DNA of 28,098 bases. Origin: a virus. A program made the position numbers and the translations under genes. Where the stretch lies: positions 1 through 28,098 of the IMG/VR virus record IMGVR_UViG_3300009001_000065, one strand, 5' to 3'. Below are positions 15,526 through 23,576 of the stretch, piece after piece. Every line of letters starts with the position of its first letter. The first letter of the stretch is position 1. The notes below the pieces were generated by a model. The model did no database searches. It was not told the origin of the DNA and was given only the letters and a program-made list of their open reading frames with translations.

Positions 15526-18041
15526 TGCAAGCGTGTACCCAAGACATCATTGACGCAATGCGCCAGGCTGGCTTTGAGATTGACGAGGAAGAAGCAGCGG
15601 ACATCCTTGGTGCTTTTGTAGATGACCTTGAGAAGCAGCAGGGCAAGATTTACTCACAATCCCAAGAAAATCAATTGCTTGAGCGCAGGCTGAAAATACA
15701 CCAGCAGGCCAAGATTAGTGCTGCCATTCAGAAGCGCAACTTCCTGATTAACCAGAAACGCGCCGCGCAGCTCAAGCAGGACATAGACAATTACGATGGC
15801 TCGGCAGCCGATGCCCTTCTCGACCGGCTTGTTGGTTCGGTAAAGAACTACGCAGGCGGGCGCATGAGTGTTGACGCAAGGCGTCAGGGCATCCAGAACG
15901 ACGGCGCTGGCCTGCTGCTTGCAGAGTTGCAGAAGAACGACCTTGTTGGCTTGTTCCAGTCAGGACAGCTTGATGAGATGATTTACAAGGAGCTATTCGA
16001 CGGGTTTGGTGCGTCGGGCAACGCAGAGGCACGGCAGATTGCGGAAGTCATCCAGCGTGTTCAGAAGAACCTTCTCGACCGCAAGAACAGGAACGGCGCG
16101 AATATTGGCGAGTTGGCAAGCTATGTTGTCCGTCAGCGGCATGACCCGAACCGCCTGCGCGATGCAGGGTTCGACCAATGGTACAACGACATCGTTCCTT
16201 TGCTGGATGTAGAAAAGACTTTTGACGGGGTGCGGGGTGGCGAAGCCGGGCGCAAGGCTTTCTTGCGTGAAGCCTACAACCACCTCGAGAGCGGCAACTT
16301 TCAGAAAACATCGTCTGTGACTGGTGAAGATGGCAAGGTTGACCCACTGACCGCGTTCAAAGGCCCGGCCAACTTGGCCAAGAAACTTAGCGGCTCCCGC
16401 GTCCTGCACTTTAGGGACGGCAAGTCCAGTTACCAGTACGCCAACAAGTATTCTGGCAAGAACCTGATTACATCCGTGCTAGACGGCATATCAAATGACG
16501 CTCAGTCCATTGCGCTTATGGAAGTGCTTGGCACAAACCCAGAAGCCATGCTCGAGACTTTCATCCGCAACCGGCCCGACATTACGGACACGGGTGCGCG
16601 TCGACTGCGCAATGCCTTGAAGGAGCTTGACGGCACGACCCGCGCTGTTGGAGCAGCCCAGACCAAGGTTCTTGGGGCAGACATGACCGCAGTGGCTGGG
16701 TCTCTCCGGGCTCTGCAAAACATGTCAAAGCTGGGATTTGCTACAATCTCCTCATTCTCAGACATCGCGTCCAAGGCAACGTTGTTGCAGCGGGAGACTG
16801 GCCGCAGCTTCTTTGAGTCTTATAACGAAGCCATCCTTGATGTGATGCGCGGGTTCACAGACACGCAAAAACGCGAGTTCTCGTATTACCTTGGCACGGG
16901 TCTTGACACGTTCCTCGGCAGCATACACTCGCGGTGGGCGGCAGATGACCAGTTGCCCGGTATGATGACCAAGGCGCAACAAACCTATTTTAAGCTGAAC
17001 GGCATGCAGTTTTGGAACAGTGCCCAGAAAGACGGCGTTGCCAAAATACTTGCAGCGGACTTGGCCAAGAACGTGGGCAAAAGGTTTGATGACTTGCCTG
17101 TTGAGTTGCGCACAACGCTTGAACTGTACGACATAAACGCGCAGGAACTGGCGTTGTTCCGTGGTGTAGACCGCCAAGGCCCAGACGGGCGCGAGTATGT
17201 GTTCCCATCAATGGTGGATGAGGTTGATGATGCTGCTATAGACGCAGCAGCCTCAGTAAGATTTAAGAGAACAGTCGTAACGCCTGAGATGAGGCAACAG
17301 TTTCGGGATGATTTGCGCACAAGGATTGCGGCTTACTACGCAGACAGCGCGGATGCGGCTGTGCCTACACCCGGCGCACGGGAACGTGCCATCATGAACC
17401 AAGGCACCAAGCGCGGCACACCTGTCGGTGAAGCCATACGCATGTTTACGCAGTTCAAGTCATTCCCCATCACTTTTGTGACCAAGGGGTTACAGCGTCA
17501 ATATTATGGCCAGAAGGCTGTGGGGCGGTCTGGCGCAATAGGCATTGCTCAGCTTATGGTTGGGACGACAATCATGGGCTATATAGCAAATGCCACCAAA
17601 GATGTTCTCAAGGGGCGTGAGCCGCGAGAGGTGTTTACCCGCGAGAGGGCGTTCAAAAGCTTTACAGAGGCGTTTGTCGCGGGTGGTGGCGCTGGCATTT
17701 ACGGCGACTTCCTGTTTGGTGAATACAATCGCTATGGGCAGTCACTCACACAGACTCTCGCTGGCCCCACATTTGGCACAGCGGATGATATTGCCCGCAT
17801 TTACGGCAACATGATGTCTGGCAACTTGGACAAAGCTGGCGAAAAGGCTGTCAATTTTTTCTTTAGAAACGTGCCTGGCGCAAACCTGTTCTACCTCAAG
17901 ATGGGCATAGACTATCTGTTCCTGCATGGCATCTCAGAGATGATGAACCCGGGCTACATGCGCCGCTTGGAAAGGCGTATTGAGCGAGAGACCGGCAGTG
18001 AGTTTTACCTTCCGCCAAGCGAGTTTGCCGTAGGCAGCTAG
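15525..18041 (+). CDS. C-terminal half of a gp16-like internal virion protein
   Basis: 838 residues, ATG overlapping the previous stop (TAATG), preceded by agggaaag. It is mostly helical. The C-terminal ~200 residues carry the usual ending of large podoviral ejection proteins: VGEAIRMFTQFKSFPITFVT, hydrophobic AIGIAQLMVGTTIMGYIANA, then the NVPGANLFYLKMGIDYLFLHG region and a final MNPGYMRRLERRIERETGSEF segment. Together with the preceding 546 residues it gives ~1384 residues, similar to single gp16-like proteins (T7 gp16 is 1318). It probably forms the cytoplasmic-membrane part of the DNA ejection channel. Confidence 0.82.
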   Translation: MQACTQDIIDAMRQAGFEIDEEEAADILGAFVDDLEKQQGKIYSQSQENQLLERRLKIHQQAKISAAIQKRNFLINQKRAAQLKQDIDNYDGSAADALLDRLVGSVKNYAGGRMSVDARRQGIQNDGAGLLLAELQKNDLVGLFQSGQLDEMIYKELFDGFGASGNAEARQIAEVIQRVQKNLLDRKNRNGANIGELASYVVRQRHDPNRLRDAGFDQWYNDIVPLLDVEKTFDGVRGGEAGRKAFLREAYNHLESGNFQKTSSVTGEDGKVDPLTAFKGPANLAKKLSGSRVLHFRDGKSSYQYANKYSGKNLITSVLDGISNDAQSIALMEVLGTNPEAMLETFIRNRPDITDTGARRLRNALKELDGTTRAVGAAQTKVLGADMTAVAGSLRALQNMSKLGFATISSFSDIASKATLLQRETGRSFFESYNEAILDVMRGFTDTQKREFSYYLGTGLDTFLGSIHSRWAADDQLPGMMTKAQQTYFKLNGMQFWNSAQKDGVAKILAADLAKNVGKRFDDLPVELRTTLELYDINAQELALFRGVDRQGPDGREYVFPSMVDEVDDAAIDAAASVRFKRTVVTPEMRQQFRDDLRTRIAAYYADSADAAVPTPGARERAIMNQGTKRGTPVGEAIRMFTQFKSFPITFVTKGLQRQYYGQKAVGRSGAIGIAQLMVGTTIMGYIANATKDVLKGREPREVFTRERAFKSFTEAFVAGGGAGIYGDFLFGEYNRYGQSLTQTLAGPTFGTADDIARIYGNMMSGNLDKAGEKAVNFFFRNVPGANLFYLKMGIDYLFLHGISEMMNPGYMRRLERRIERETGSEFYLPPSEFAVGS

Positions 18042-18053
18042 TTAAGGTATAAG
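18025..18053 (+). promoter_or_regulatory. Sigma70-like promoter candidate for the fibre gene
   Basis: TTGCCG (18025-18030, 4 of 6 matches to the -35 consensus), a 17-base spacer and TATAAG (18048-18053, 5 of 6 to the -10). Transcription would begin near 18060, just before the aggag site at 18061-18065. The -10 lies within a small palindrome ggtat-aag-atacc (18046-18058). This is the only gap of ~30 bases in the virion cassette. Confidence 0.5.
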
Positions 18054-18071
18054 ATACCGAAGGAGTGACGC

Positions 18072-21000
18072 ATGACAATCAGCAGCACCAACACAAAGAA
18101 TAGTTATTCCGGCGACGGCACTACCGTAGCTTTTAGCTATACTTTCAAAATCTTAGACGACGATGACATTACAGTCATCCTGCGTACCAATGCGACTGGC
18201 ACCGAAACAGTCCAGACCAAGACGACACACTACACTGTCTCTGGGGTTGGCAATGCTGGCGGTGGCACCATTACGTTCGTCTCTGCCCCTGCTGCGACTG
18301 AGACTGTTGTTCTGTTACGCAACGTCCCGCTGACACAGACCACTGACTACACTCCTAACGACCCATTCCCGGCCGCTACCCATGAGGACGCGCTGGACAA
18401 GCTGACACTGATGGCGCAAGACACCCAAGAAGAGGTTGACCGTTCCATCAAGCTATCGCGCACGAACACCATGACATCGACCGAGTTCACGGTTGGTGCC
18501 ACCACACGGGCAAACAAAATCTTTGCCTTCGACAGCAGCGGTGAGCTTGCCGTTACGCAAGAGATTGGCACATTCCAGGGTGACTGGGCTGCTTCGACTG
18601 CCTATGCAGAACGTGACTTGGTGAAAGACACCAGCACCAATAACATCTTTATTGTTAATTCTGCACACACAAGCTCTGGCTCTCAGCCCCTGACAACCAA
18701 TCCTAATTCTTCAAAGTATGACCTGATTGTGGATGCTGCGGCTGCGACTACCAGCGCAACCAATGCTGCTTCTAGCGCCACAGCAGCGGCTGCTTCTGCA
18801 ACAGCGGCAGCGGCTAGTGAGTCTGCGGCGGCCACATCAGAGACAAACGCAGCGGCCAGTGAGGCCGGTGTGGCTGCGGATGCAGCGGCAGCGGCTGCAA
18901 GTGCGGCTTCTGCTTCGACAAGCGCCACAAATGCCAGCACGTCCGAGACCAATGCGTCCAACAGCGCCTCGGCAGCGGCAACGTCAGCCACCAATGCCGC
19001 GACAAGCGCAACCAATGCGTCTAACTCAGCGTCTGCTGCTGGCACATCTGAGTCCAATGCGGCGACTAGCGCCACCAATGCCTCGAACAGTGCCTCGGCT
19101 GCTGCGACATCTGCATCAAATGCGGCCACCAGCGAGTCAAATGCCTCTACAAGCGAGACCAATGCCGCTTCAAGCGCGTCTAGCGCGGCCAGTGACGCCT
19201 CTGCTGCTGCCACATCTGCCGCGGCTGCTGCGGCCTCCTTCGATGCTTTTGACGACATCTACCTCGGCGCCAAGGCTTCGGCTCCGACTGTGGACAATGA
19301 CGGCGATGCGCTGACTGAGGGCGACCAGTATTTCAATACCACCAACAACACGCTGTTTGTCTGGAATGGCTCGGCCTGGCAAGCCGCGTCACCTGACATT
19401 GTGGGCGACACCACCCCGCAGCTTGGCGGCAACCTCGACCTGAACAGCAACAACATCACCGGCACTGGCAACATCGACGTGACCGGCACGGTGACGGCTG
19501 ATGATTTGAAAATCGACGGCACCGACGATGACATTCAAATCAATGACACAAGCCTGACCAAAGCAAGCCTAGTCAAATACATTGGCTTCCACGGTTCGGA
19601 TGGTCGGGCTGGCTATCTTGGTTATTCTGGGGCAAGCGGCACTGGCAGCTTCCAAATCTATAACCAGAACAACACGGCGATGACGTTCCACAATAATTCG
19701 TCGGAGGCGGTCCGCATCACATCGGACGGCAACGTGGGCATCGGGACTGACAGCCCTAGTGAAGAGCTAACAGTTTCAAAGTCCGATGACGCAAGGATTA
19801 GCATCACTTCATCCGGCACAGGCAAGGCGGCTATGACCGGCTTGCTTGAGTTTGACGGTAGTGATGGCCGTCACGGGTACATCGGCCCTGTCGGCGGTGT
19901 GATGAGACTGAACACTGACGGCGGCTATGACATTCTGTTTCAGCCCGGCGGCACTGAAAAGGTCCGTTTCACATCGACTGGCCTCGTCGGCATCGGCATC
20001 ACGCCAGCAGCAGGCAATGGGACGCTACAACTCAGTGGCGGCTTGAGACTTGCGGGTTCTGCTTCTGCTTCTGACACAACCAGCCCGTACATTTTCCGCA
20101 CCAGTGGTGCGGACAATATGGTGTTTGCCACCAGCGGCAGCGAAGCCGCCCGCATCGACAGCAGCGGCAACGTGGGCATCAGCAATGCAAGCCCCTCACA
20201 GTTACTTTCTGTAGGAGGAGATTCTTCTGGGACAAAGGTGATTCAAGTCACTAATAGTGTCGCCGGTACAGCGTTCAACGATGGGATGCAGATGTTCATC
20301 AACGATAGTGCTGGTGGACTGAATATGCGTGAAAACTACCCGCTTCAAATTTATGTCAATGGCTCAGAACGTATGCGCATCACATCGGGCGGCGACGTGC
20401 TGGTGTCCAAAACCGCAGCGGGAACCGGAACAGTCGGCGTTGAGGCACGTTCAGATGGCCTTTTGGCCGCTACTCGAGACGGGAATCAGCCGCTTTTGCT
20501 GAACCGCAAGACATCCGATGGCAACATTGCGCTGTTCCAAAAAGACGGCAGCACGGTCGGGTCGATTGGAAACAGAAGCACGGCCTTGCAAGTCCAATCT
20601 AACGGAGGCGTTGGTGTTGACTTAGCGTTAAACAATATTTTCCCTCTAAAGAGTGGGTCATTAACAGATGATGCCGTCACACTTGGGGATGGAACTCGCC
20701 GCTTCAAAGACCTCTACCTCTCCGGCACACTGACTAACGACGGCACTGGCGGCATCAACATTGATACATCGGGCAACGTGGGCATCAACACTAGCACCCC
20801 CGCCAGCCTTTTAGAAATAAAAGCATCTGCTCTCAACCGCGCCAACGGCATTGCGTTGCGTGGAAGTGGAGCAAATGACATTTTATATATGTATCCCAGT
20901 GCTGATAATGTTGCGACGATTGAGCATTTAATTAACGGCTCAACAAGCACCGGCGGTGTTATTGCAATCAATCCGCAGGGCGGCAACGTGGGCATCGGGA

Positions 21001-21788
21001 CAAATACACCCGTTAATACACTAGATGTAATTGATAACGGCGGCGGTGCGGCGGTTGTTGGTCGTATTCGTAACGAAGGCGGTGCGGCAGGAGACGATGC
21101 GACACTTGAGTTGAGTATTGCAACGGCATCTGAAGAAATGAGGGTTTTGTTTACTGACAGTGCTGGTACAGCGGGTCAAATTGTCGTTGATGGCGGCGAC
21201 AATTCTATGGCTTTTGAAACCGGCACATCAGAGGCTATGCGCATCGACAGCAGCGGCAACGTGCTGGTGGCTGACACCACAAATGTTGGCACCGCTGACC
21301 ATAAAGTTTCCATTCAGAAGGGCAGTGCTGGGCGGTGTTTAGGACTAGGAACAACCGTCACAACCGCAACGGTCATGATGTCTCTCGTGAATGGCAATGG
21401 AACTGTTGGAACCATTCAGACAAATGGTACTGCGACTTCTTACGTCACATCCTCAGACCACCGCCTCAAAGAAAACGTAGCCGACATGACCGGCGCAATC
21501 GACCGTGTGAAGGCACTGGCACCAAAGCGTTTTAACTTCATCGCAGACGCCGACACAACGGTTGACGGCTTCCTTGCCCACGAGGCGCAGACAGTCGTGC
21601 CGGAGGCTGTTACCGGCACACACAACGAGGTGGACGAGGACGGCAACGCTGTCATGCAGGGCATCGACCAGAGCAAGCTGGTGCCGCTGCTGACCGGCGC
21701 ACTGCAAGAGGCGATTGCAAAGATTGAAACGCTTGAGACGCAACGTGCCGACCTTGAGGCACGACTAACCGCATTGGAAGGAGCATAA
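18072..21788 (+). CDS. Tail fibre with T7-type N-terminus, Ala-rich stalk and S74 self-cleaving chaperone
   Basis: 1238 residues, with aaggagtgacgc before the ATG. Residues ~1-150 match the tail-attachment domain of T7 gp17 (YSGDGTTVAFSYTFKIL, GGGTITFVSAP, AATHEDALDKLTLMAQDTQEEVDRS). Residues ~222-391 are a nearly pure Ala/Ser/Thr/Asn stalk in seven-residue units (NAATSAT, NASNSAS). Then comes a short YFNTTNNTLFVWNGSAWQ module and a long beta region with repeated S-x-G-N-V-G-I-x-T-x-x-P units. The C-terminus is a peptidase S74 intramolecular chaperone: SDHRLKEN has Ser1128 and Lys1133 at the catalytic spacing, predicting self-cleavage before Ser1128 and release of ~111 residues. The protein ends in a coiled coil. 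It is the receptor-binding trimer. Confidence 0.93.
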   Translation: MTISSTNTKNSYSGDGTTVAFSYTFKILDDDDITVILRTNATGTETVQTKTTHYTVSGVGNAGGGTITFVSAPAATETVVLLRNVPLTQTTDYTPNDPFPAATHEDALDKLTLMAQDTQEEVDRSIKLSRTNTMTSTEFTVGATTRANKIFAFDSSGELAVTQEIGTFQGDWAASTAYAERDLVKDTSTNNIFIVNSAHTSSGSQPLTTNPNSSKYDLIVDAAAATTSATNAASSATAAAASATAAAASESAAATSETNAAASEAGVAADAAAAAASAASASTSATNASTSETNASNSASAAATSATNAATSATNASNSASAAGTSESNAATSATNASNSASAAATSASNAATSESNASTSETNAASSASSAASDASAAATSAAAAAASFDAFDDIYLGAKASAPTVDNDGDALTEGDQYFNTTNNTLFVWNGSAWQAASPDIVGDTTPQLGGNLDLNSNNITGTGNIDVTGTVTADDLKIDGTDDDIQINDTSLTKASLVKYIGFHGSDGRAGYLGYSGASGTGSFQIYNQNNTAMTFHNNSSEAVRITSDGNVGIGTDSPSEELTVSKSDDARISITSSGTGKAAMTGLLEFDGSDGRHGYIGPVGGVMRLNTDGGYDILFQPGGTEKVRFTSTGLVGIGITPAAGNGTLQLSGGLRLAGSASASDTTSPYIFRTSGADNMVFATSGSEAARIDSSGNVGISNASPSQLLSVGGDSSGTKVIQVTNSVAGTAFNDGMQMFINDSAGGLNMRENYPLQIYVNGSERMRITSGGDVLVSKTAAGTGTVGVEARSDGLLAATRDGNQPLLLNRKTSDGNIALFQKDGSTVGSIGNRSTALQVQSNGGVGVDLALNNIFPLKSGSLTDDAVTLGDGTRRFKDLYLSGTLTNDGTGGINIDTSGNVGINTSTPASLLEIKASALNRANGIALRGSGANDILYMYPSADNVATIEHLINGSTSTGGVIAINPQGGNVGIGTNTPVNTLDVIDNGGGAAVVGRIRNEGGAAGDDATLELSIATASEEMRVLFTDSAGTAGQIVVDGGDNSMAFETGTSEAMRIDSSGNVLVADTTNVGTADHKVSIQKGSAGRCLGLGTTVTTATVMMSLVNGNGTVGTIQTNGTATSYVTSSDHRLKENVADMTGAIDRVKALAPKRFNFIADADTTVDGFLAHEAQTVVPEAVTGTHNEVDEDGNAVMQGIDQSKLVPLLTGALQEAIAKIETLETQRADLEARLTALEGA
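18735..19244 (+). repeat. Degenerate 21-base (seven-codon) repeats of the fibre stalk
   Basis: About 24 imperfect units of seven codons encode Ala/Ser/Thr/Asn heptads, e.g. NAATSAT and NASNSAS. The combination NASNSAS-AAxTSxx-NAATSxx recurs as a larger unit. Synonymous codons vary among units, so the repeat is old at protein level but still similar enough in DNA to shift in length by recombination. Confidence 0.85.
19728..21263 (+). repeat. Dispersed ggcaacgtgggcatc repeat in the fibre shaft
   Basis: The 15-base word ggcaacgtgggcatc occurs exactly at 19728-19742, 20166-20180, 20772-20786 and 20982-20996, and its first 9 bases at 21255-21263. Two copies (near 20150 and 21240) share about 24 bases including cgcatcgacagcagcggc. 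All encode the G-N-V-G-I turn that begins each beta module. Confidence 0.85.
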
Positions 21789-21792
21789 ACCA

Positions 21793-22146
21793 ATGGCAAA
21801 TCAATACACTTGGAACTTCACATTCGACGTCTGCAATCAGCCTGAAAACGGCCACGACGACTGCATCAAGACTATCCACTGGCGCGTCACAGCCGTCTCT
21901 GACAGCGAGACCAACGCAGAGGGCCAGCCGCTGTCTGTGTCGGCATACGGCACCGCTGGCATCGACACGCCGGAAGCCGGTGACCCTGACTATGTGGCGT
22001 TTGACGACATCACAAAGGACTGGGCTAAGGCCAAGACGCTTGAGAGCCTCGGCAAGACTGAGGCCGAGATGCAGACGCTGCTCGATGACCAGATGACTGT
22101 GCTGGCTAACCCGCCAATGCGCCAGGCAGTACCGGCTGGCTGGTAA
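21793..22146 (+). CDS. Small conserved protein of unknown function after the fibre
   Basis: 117 residues, with aaggag ~9 bases before the ATG. The pattern TIHWRVTAVSDSE, then VAFDDITKDWAKAKTLESLG, resembles a small protein found in marine phages and catalogued as a domain of unknown function (I believe DUF7936). It opens with aromatic beta strands (YTWNFTF) and ends in an acidic helix. Its position next to the fibre would allow a tail role, but nothing in the sequence shows it. Confidence 0.75.
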   Translation: MANQYTWNFTFDVCNQPENGHDDCIKTIHWRVTAVSDSETNAEGQPLSVSAYGTAGIDTPEAGDPDYVAFDDITKDWAKAKTLESLGKTEAEMQTLLDDQMTVLANPPMRQAVPAGW

Positions 22147-22147
22147 G

Positions 22148-22315
22148 ATGCCAGAAGAACAGAAAGTCCTGCTCGACGTAGCCGCTGGCAGCGGGACTTT
22201 TGCTGCGTGGATAGGTATGGCACCGGATGCTGTGGCGGTTATCACCGGCATCTGGGTCGTCATCCGCATATGGGAGACCGAGACCGTCCGCAAGTGGACC
22301 GGGCGCGGCAATTGA
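22148..22315 (+). CDS. Holin candidate (single membrane segment, 55 residues)
   Basis: 55 residues, ATG 22148 one base after the previous stop. A polar N-terminus (MPEEQKVLLDVAAGSG) is followed by one hydrophobic stretch (about 18-41, FAAWIGMAPDAVAVITGIWV and VIRI) and a charged, Arg/Lys-containing end (WETETVRKWTGRGN). This is the topology of short T7 gp17.5-type (class II) holins, and its place after the fibre matches gp17.5. Such proteins permeabilise the inner membrane to start lysis. The stop overlaps the TTG start of the following lipoprotein. No experimental-type signature distinguishes it from other small membrane proteins. Confidence 0.6.
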   Translation: MPEEQKVLLDVAAGSGTFAAWIGMAPDAVAVITGIWVVIRIWETETVRKWTGRGN

Positions 22316-22770
22316 AGTTGGTACGCCTTGTTCTCGCAATGTCTCTACTGGCTCTCACGGCCTGTGAAAACATCAACTTCTCAGAGCTTGCCAGCACGTT
22401 CAGCGCTGGCGGCGGTGCTATGGGGGCGGCGGTCGTCACAACCAACCCTGTCATTATTGGTGGGGCGGCTGTCGCAAGCGGCGTCACCACAGCGGCGCTA
22501 ACGCCGGAAACAAACTCAGTAACCGCAGAGCAAATAGCCGAGGTCCAGAACCCTTGGCAAGCCCTGCTGGTGGCCTTTGACCAGCTTCTTGCTCATGCGT
22601 TTGAACTTGTTATTGCTATAGGACTGGCCGTGTTTGCCGTTCCTATGCTCATCACTTACTTGCTTGGGAGGGTCAAGCAACGTCCAGAGGACGCGAAAGC
22701 TATCAGTAACCTTGTAAACAAGATAGGTGAGATGGATGACCCGAAGAGCAAAGGCAAAGCCAAAAAGTAA
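22312..22770 (+). CDS. Lipoprotein with C-terminal membrane segment: unimolecular spanin candidate
   Basis: 152 residues from TTG 22312 (TTGA overlap with the holin-candidate stop). This start gives MKLVRLVLAMSLLALTAC, a complete lipoprotein signal with lipobox LTAC and Cys18; the next ATG (22339) would destroy the basic n-region. A Gly/Ala/Val-rich stretch (about 33-62) follows. Then come a polar part with NPWQALLVAFDQLL, a second strong hydrophobic segment (about 94-115, ELVIAIGLAVFAVPMLITYLLG) and a Lys-rich tail. An outer-membrane lipid anchor plus an inner-membrane C-terminal segment is the topology of unimolecular spanins such as T1 gp11 that fuse the two membranes at lysis. The neighbouring holin candidate supports this. 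The Gly/Ala region could also be membrane-active. Confidence 0.55.
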   Translation: MKLVRLVLAMSLLALTACENINFSELASTFSAGGGAMGAAVVTTNPVIIGGAAVASGVTTAALTPETNSVTAEQIAEVQNPWQALLVAFDQLLAHAFELVIAIGLAVFAVPMLITYLLGRVKQRPEDAKAISNLVNKIGEMDDPKSKGKAKK

Positions 22771-22939
22771 GTCGCGCGTAAACGAGGCCGGTAACTACAC
22801 CAAGCCTACTATGCGCAAAAGACTTTTCTCCAAAATCAAAGCTGGTGGCAAGGGTGGCAAGCCTGGCCAATGGTCTGCCCGCAAGGCGCAGATGCTGGCC
22901 AAGCAGTACAAGGCAGCGGGCGGTGGATACCGCAACTGA
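22736..22939 (+). CDS. Small basic protein, DUF5872-like
   Basis: 67 residues. ATG 22736 is chosen over GTG 22727 because aggtga lies 5 bases upstream. The gene overlaps the end of the lipoprotein gene by 35 bases in another frame. The block YTKPTMRKRLFSKIK, then GGKGGKPGQWSARKAQMLAK and AGGGY, is a well conserved motif of small phage and bacterial proteins (DUF5872-like, named from memory). It is strongly basic, so nucleic-acid binding is possible but not shown. Confidence 0.75.
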   Translation: MTRRAKAKPKSKSRVNEAGNYTKPTMRKRLFSKIKAGGKGGKPGQWSARKAQMLAKQYKAAGGGYRN

Positions 22940-23132
22940 GTTGCAGCATGTCTTTGTTTTGTTTGTGTATTTAGGGATGGGGGCAGACAAGAAGCTGGCA
23001 AGCAAGGACATGATGTTCGCTGACCTCAACGACTGTTTGTGGTATTCACAGAAGTTGCATGCGCAGGGTGGCAACGTGACATCCTATTGCCTGCCGAAAC
23101 TCGTAACCAAGGGACTGACAAAGGTGTACTGA
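22923..23132 (+). CDS. Small protein with N-terminal hydrophobic segment and conserved Cys
   Basis: 69 residues if GTG 22923 is the start; TTG 22941 is an alternative and no clear ribosome-binding site decides. Residues ~8-19 (LQHVFVLFVYLG) form a short membrane or signal segment. These are followed by a polar domain with SKDMMFADLNDCLWYSQKL and VTSYCLPK, whose two Cys could pair in the periplasm. Similar short proteins occur in marine phages beside lysis and tail genes. Its stop overlaps the next ATG (TGATG). Confidence 0.6.
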   Translation: MDTATELQHVFVLFVYLGMGADKKLASKDMMFADLNDCLWYSQKLHAQGGNVTSYCLPKLVTKGLTKVY

Positions 23133-23563
23133 TGCTTGCTGAACTCGCCGCAGCCAATGCCGCCTTTGGCGTCCTAAAGGCCACTATTCAGAACGGCAAG
23201 GAGATTGCTGATGCTGCTAGCGCTGTTGCTGAATTTGTTGGCGCAAAGGAGAAGCTGCAATCCAAGGCACAGAAGAAGGGCGGTGGCTCCGACCTTGAAG
23301 AGTTTATGGCCTTGGAGAAAATCAAGCAGCAGGAAGACGAGCTAAAGACCATCATGATTTACGCTGGCAGGCCGGGGCTCTGGCATGACTGGCAGAAGTT
23401 CCAAGCCAAGGCTAGGGTGGCCAGGCGCGAGGCAGAGATTGCTGCCGCAGAGAAACGCAAGAAGTACCTAGAGGTGGCAATCATAGCGTTTTTCTTTATA
23501 CTTGGACTGTTCATCTTGGGTTCGGTACTGGCTTTGGCGTTGCATGCAGCGGGTAGATTATAA
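23132..23563 (+). CDS. Helical protein with C-terminal membrane anchor
   Basis: 143 residues from ATG 23132, overlapping the previous stop. An upstream start in the same frame at 23039 is unlikely because it lies inside the previous gene. The N-terminal ~45 residues are an Ala-rich helix (ELAAANAAFGVLKATIQNGK), then a charged helical hairpin (SDLEEFMALEKIKQQEDELK, WHDWQKFQAKARVARRE). Then come YLEVAIIAFFFILGLFILG and further hydrophobic residues (about 117-137), a clear membrane segment. It is a family I associate with marine phages without known function. The tail-anchored layout beside holin and spanin candidates makes a lysis or membrane role possible. Confidence 0.7.
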   Translation: MLAELAAANAAFGVLKATIQNGKEIADAASAVAEFVGAKEKLQSKAQKKGGGSDLEEFMALEKIKQQEDELKTIMIYAGRPGLWHDWQKFQAKARVARREAEIAAAEKRKKYLEVAIIAFFFILGLFILGSVLALALHAAGRL

Positions 23564-23576
23564 CGGTTATTATAAT
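23557..23576. promoter_or_regulatory. AT-only inverted repeat at the start of the next gene
   Basis: ATTATAA (23557-23563) and TTATAAT (23570-23576) form a perfect 7-bp inverted repeat around a 6-base loop. It contains TATAAT (23571-23576) and covers the ATG at 23575. It could be a weak promoter element, an operator or a translational hairpin. I see no good -35 box. Confidence 0.3.

Noticed and set aside
15481-15527. Programmed frameshift fusing the two gp16-like genes
   Set aside because: No slippery heptamer or downstream structure is evident at the junction. The TAATG overlap explains coupling more simply.
18735-19244. Repeat array that might suggest CRISPR or a minisatellite element
   Set aside because: Units are in-frame seven-codon repeats without spacers, inside the fibre gene.
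21652-22311. 219-residue open frame on the minus strand
   Set aside because: Runs opposite the fibre end, a DUF gene and the holin candidate. His/Arg/Val-rich composition typical of a shadow frame.
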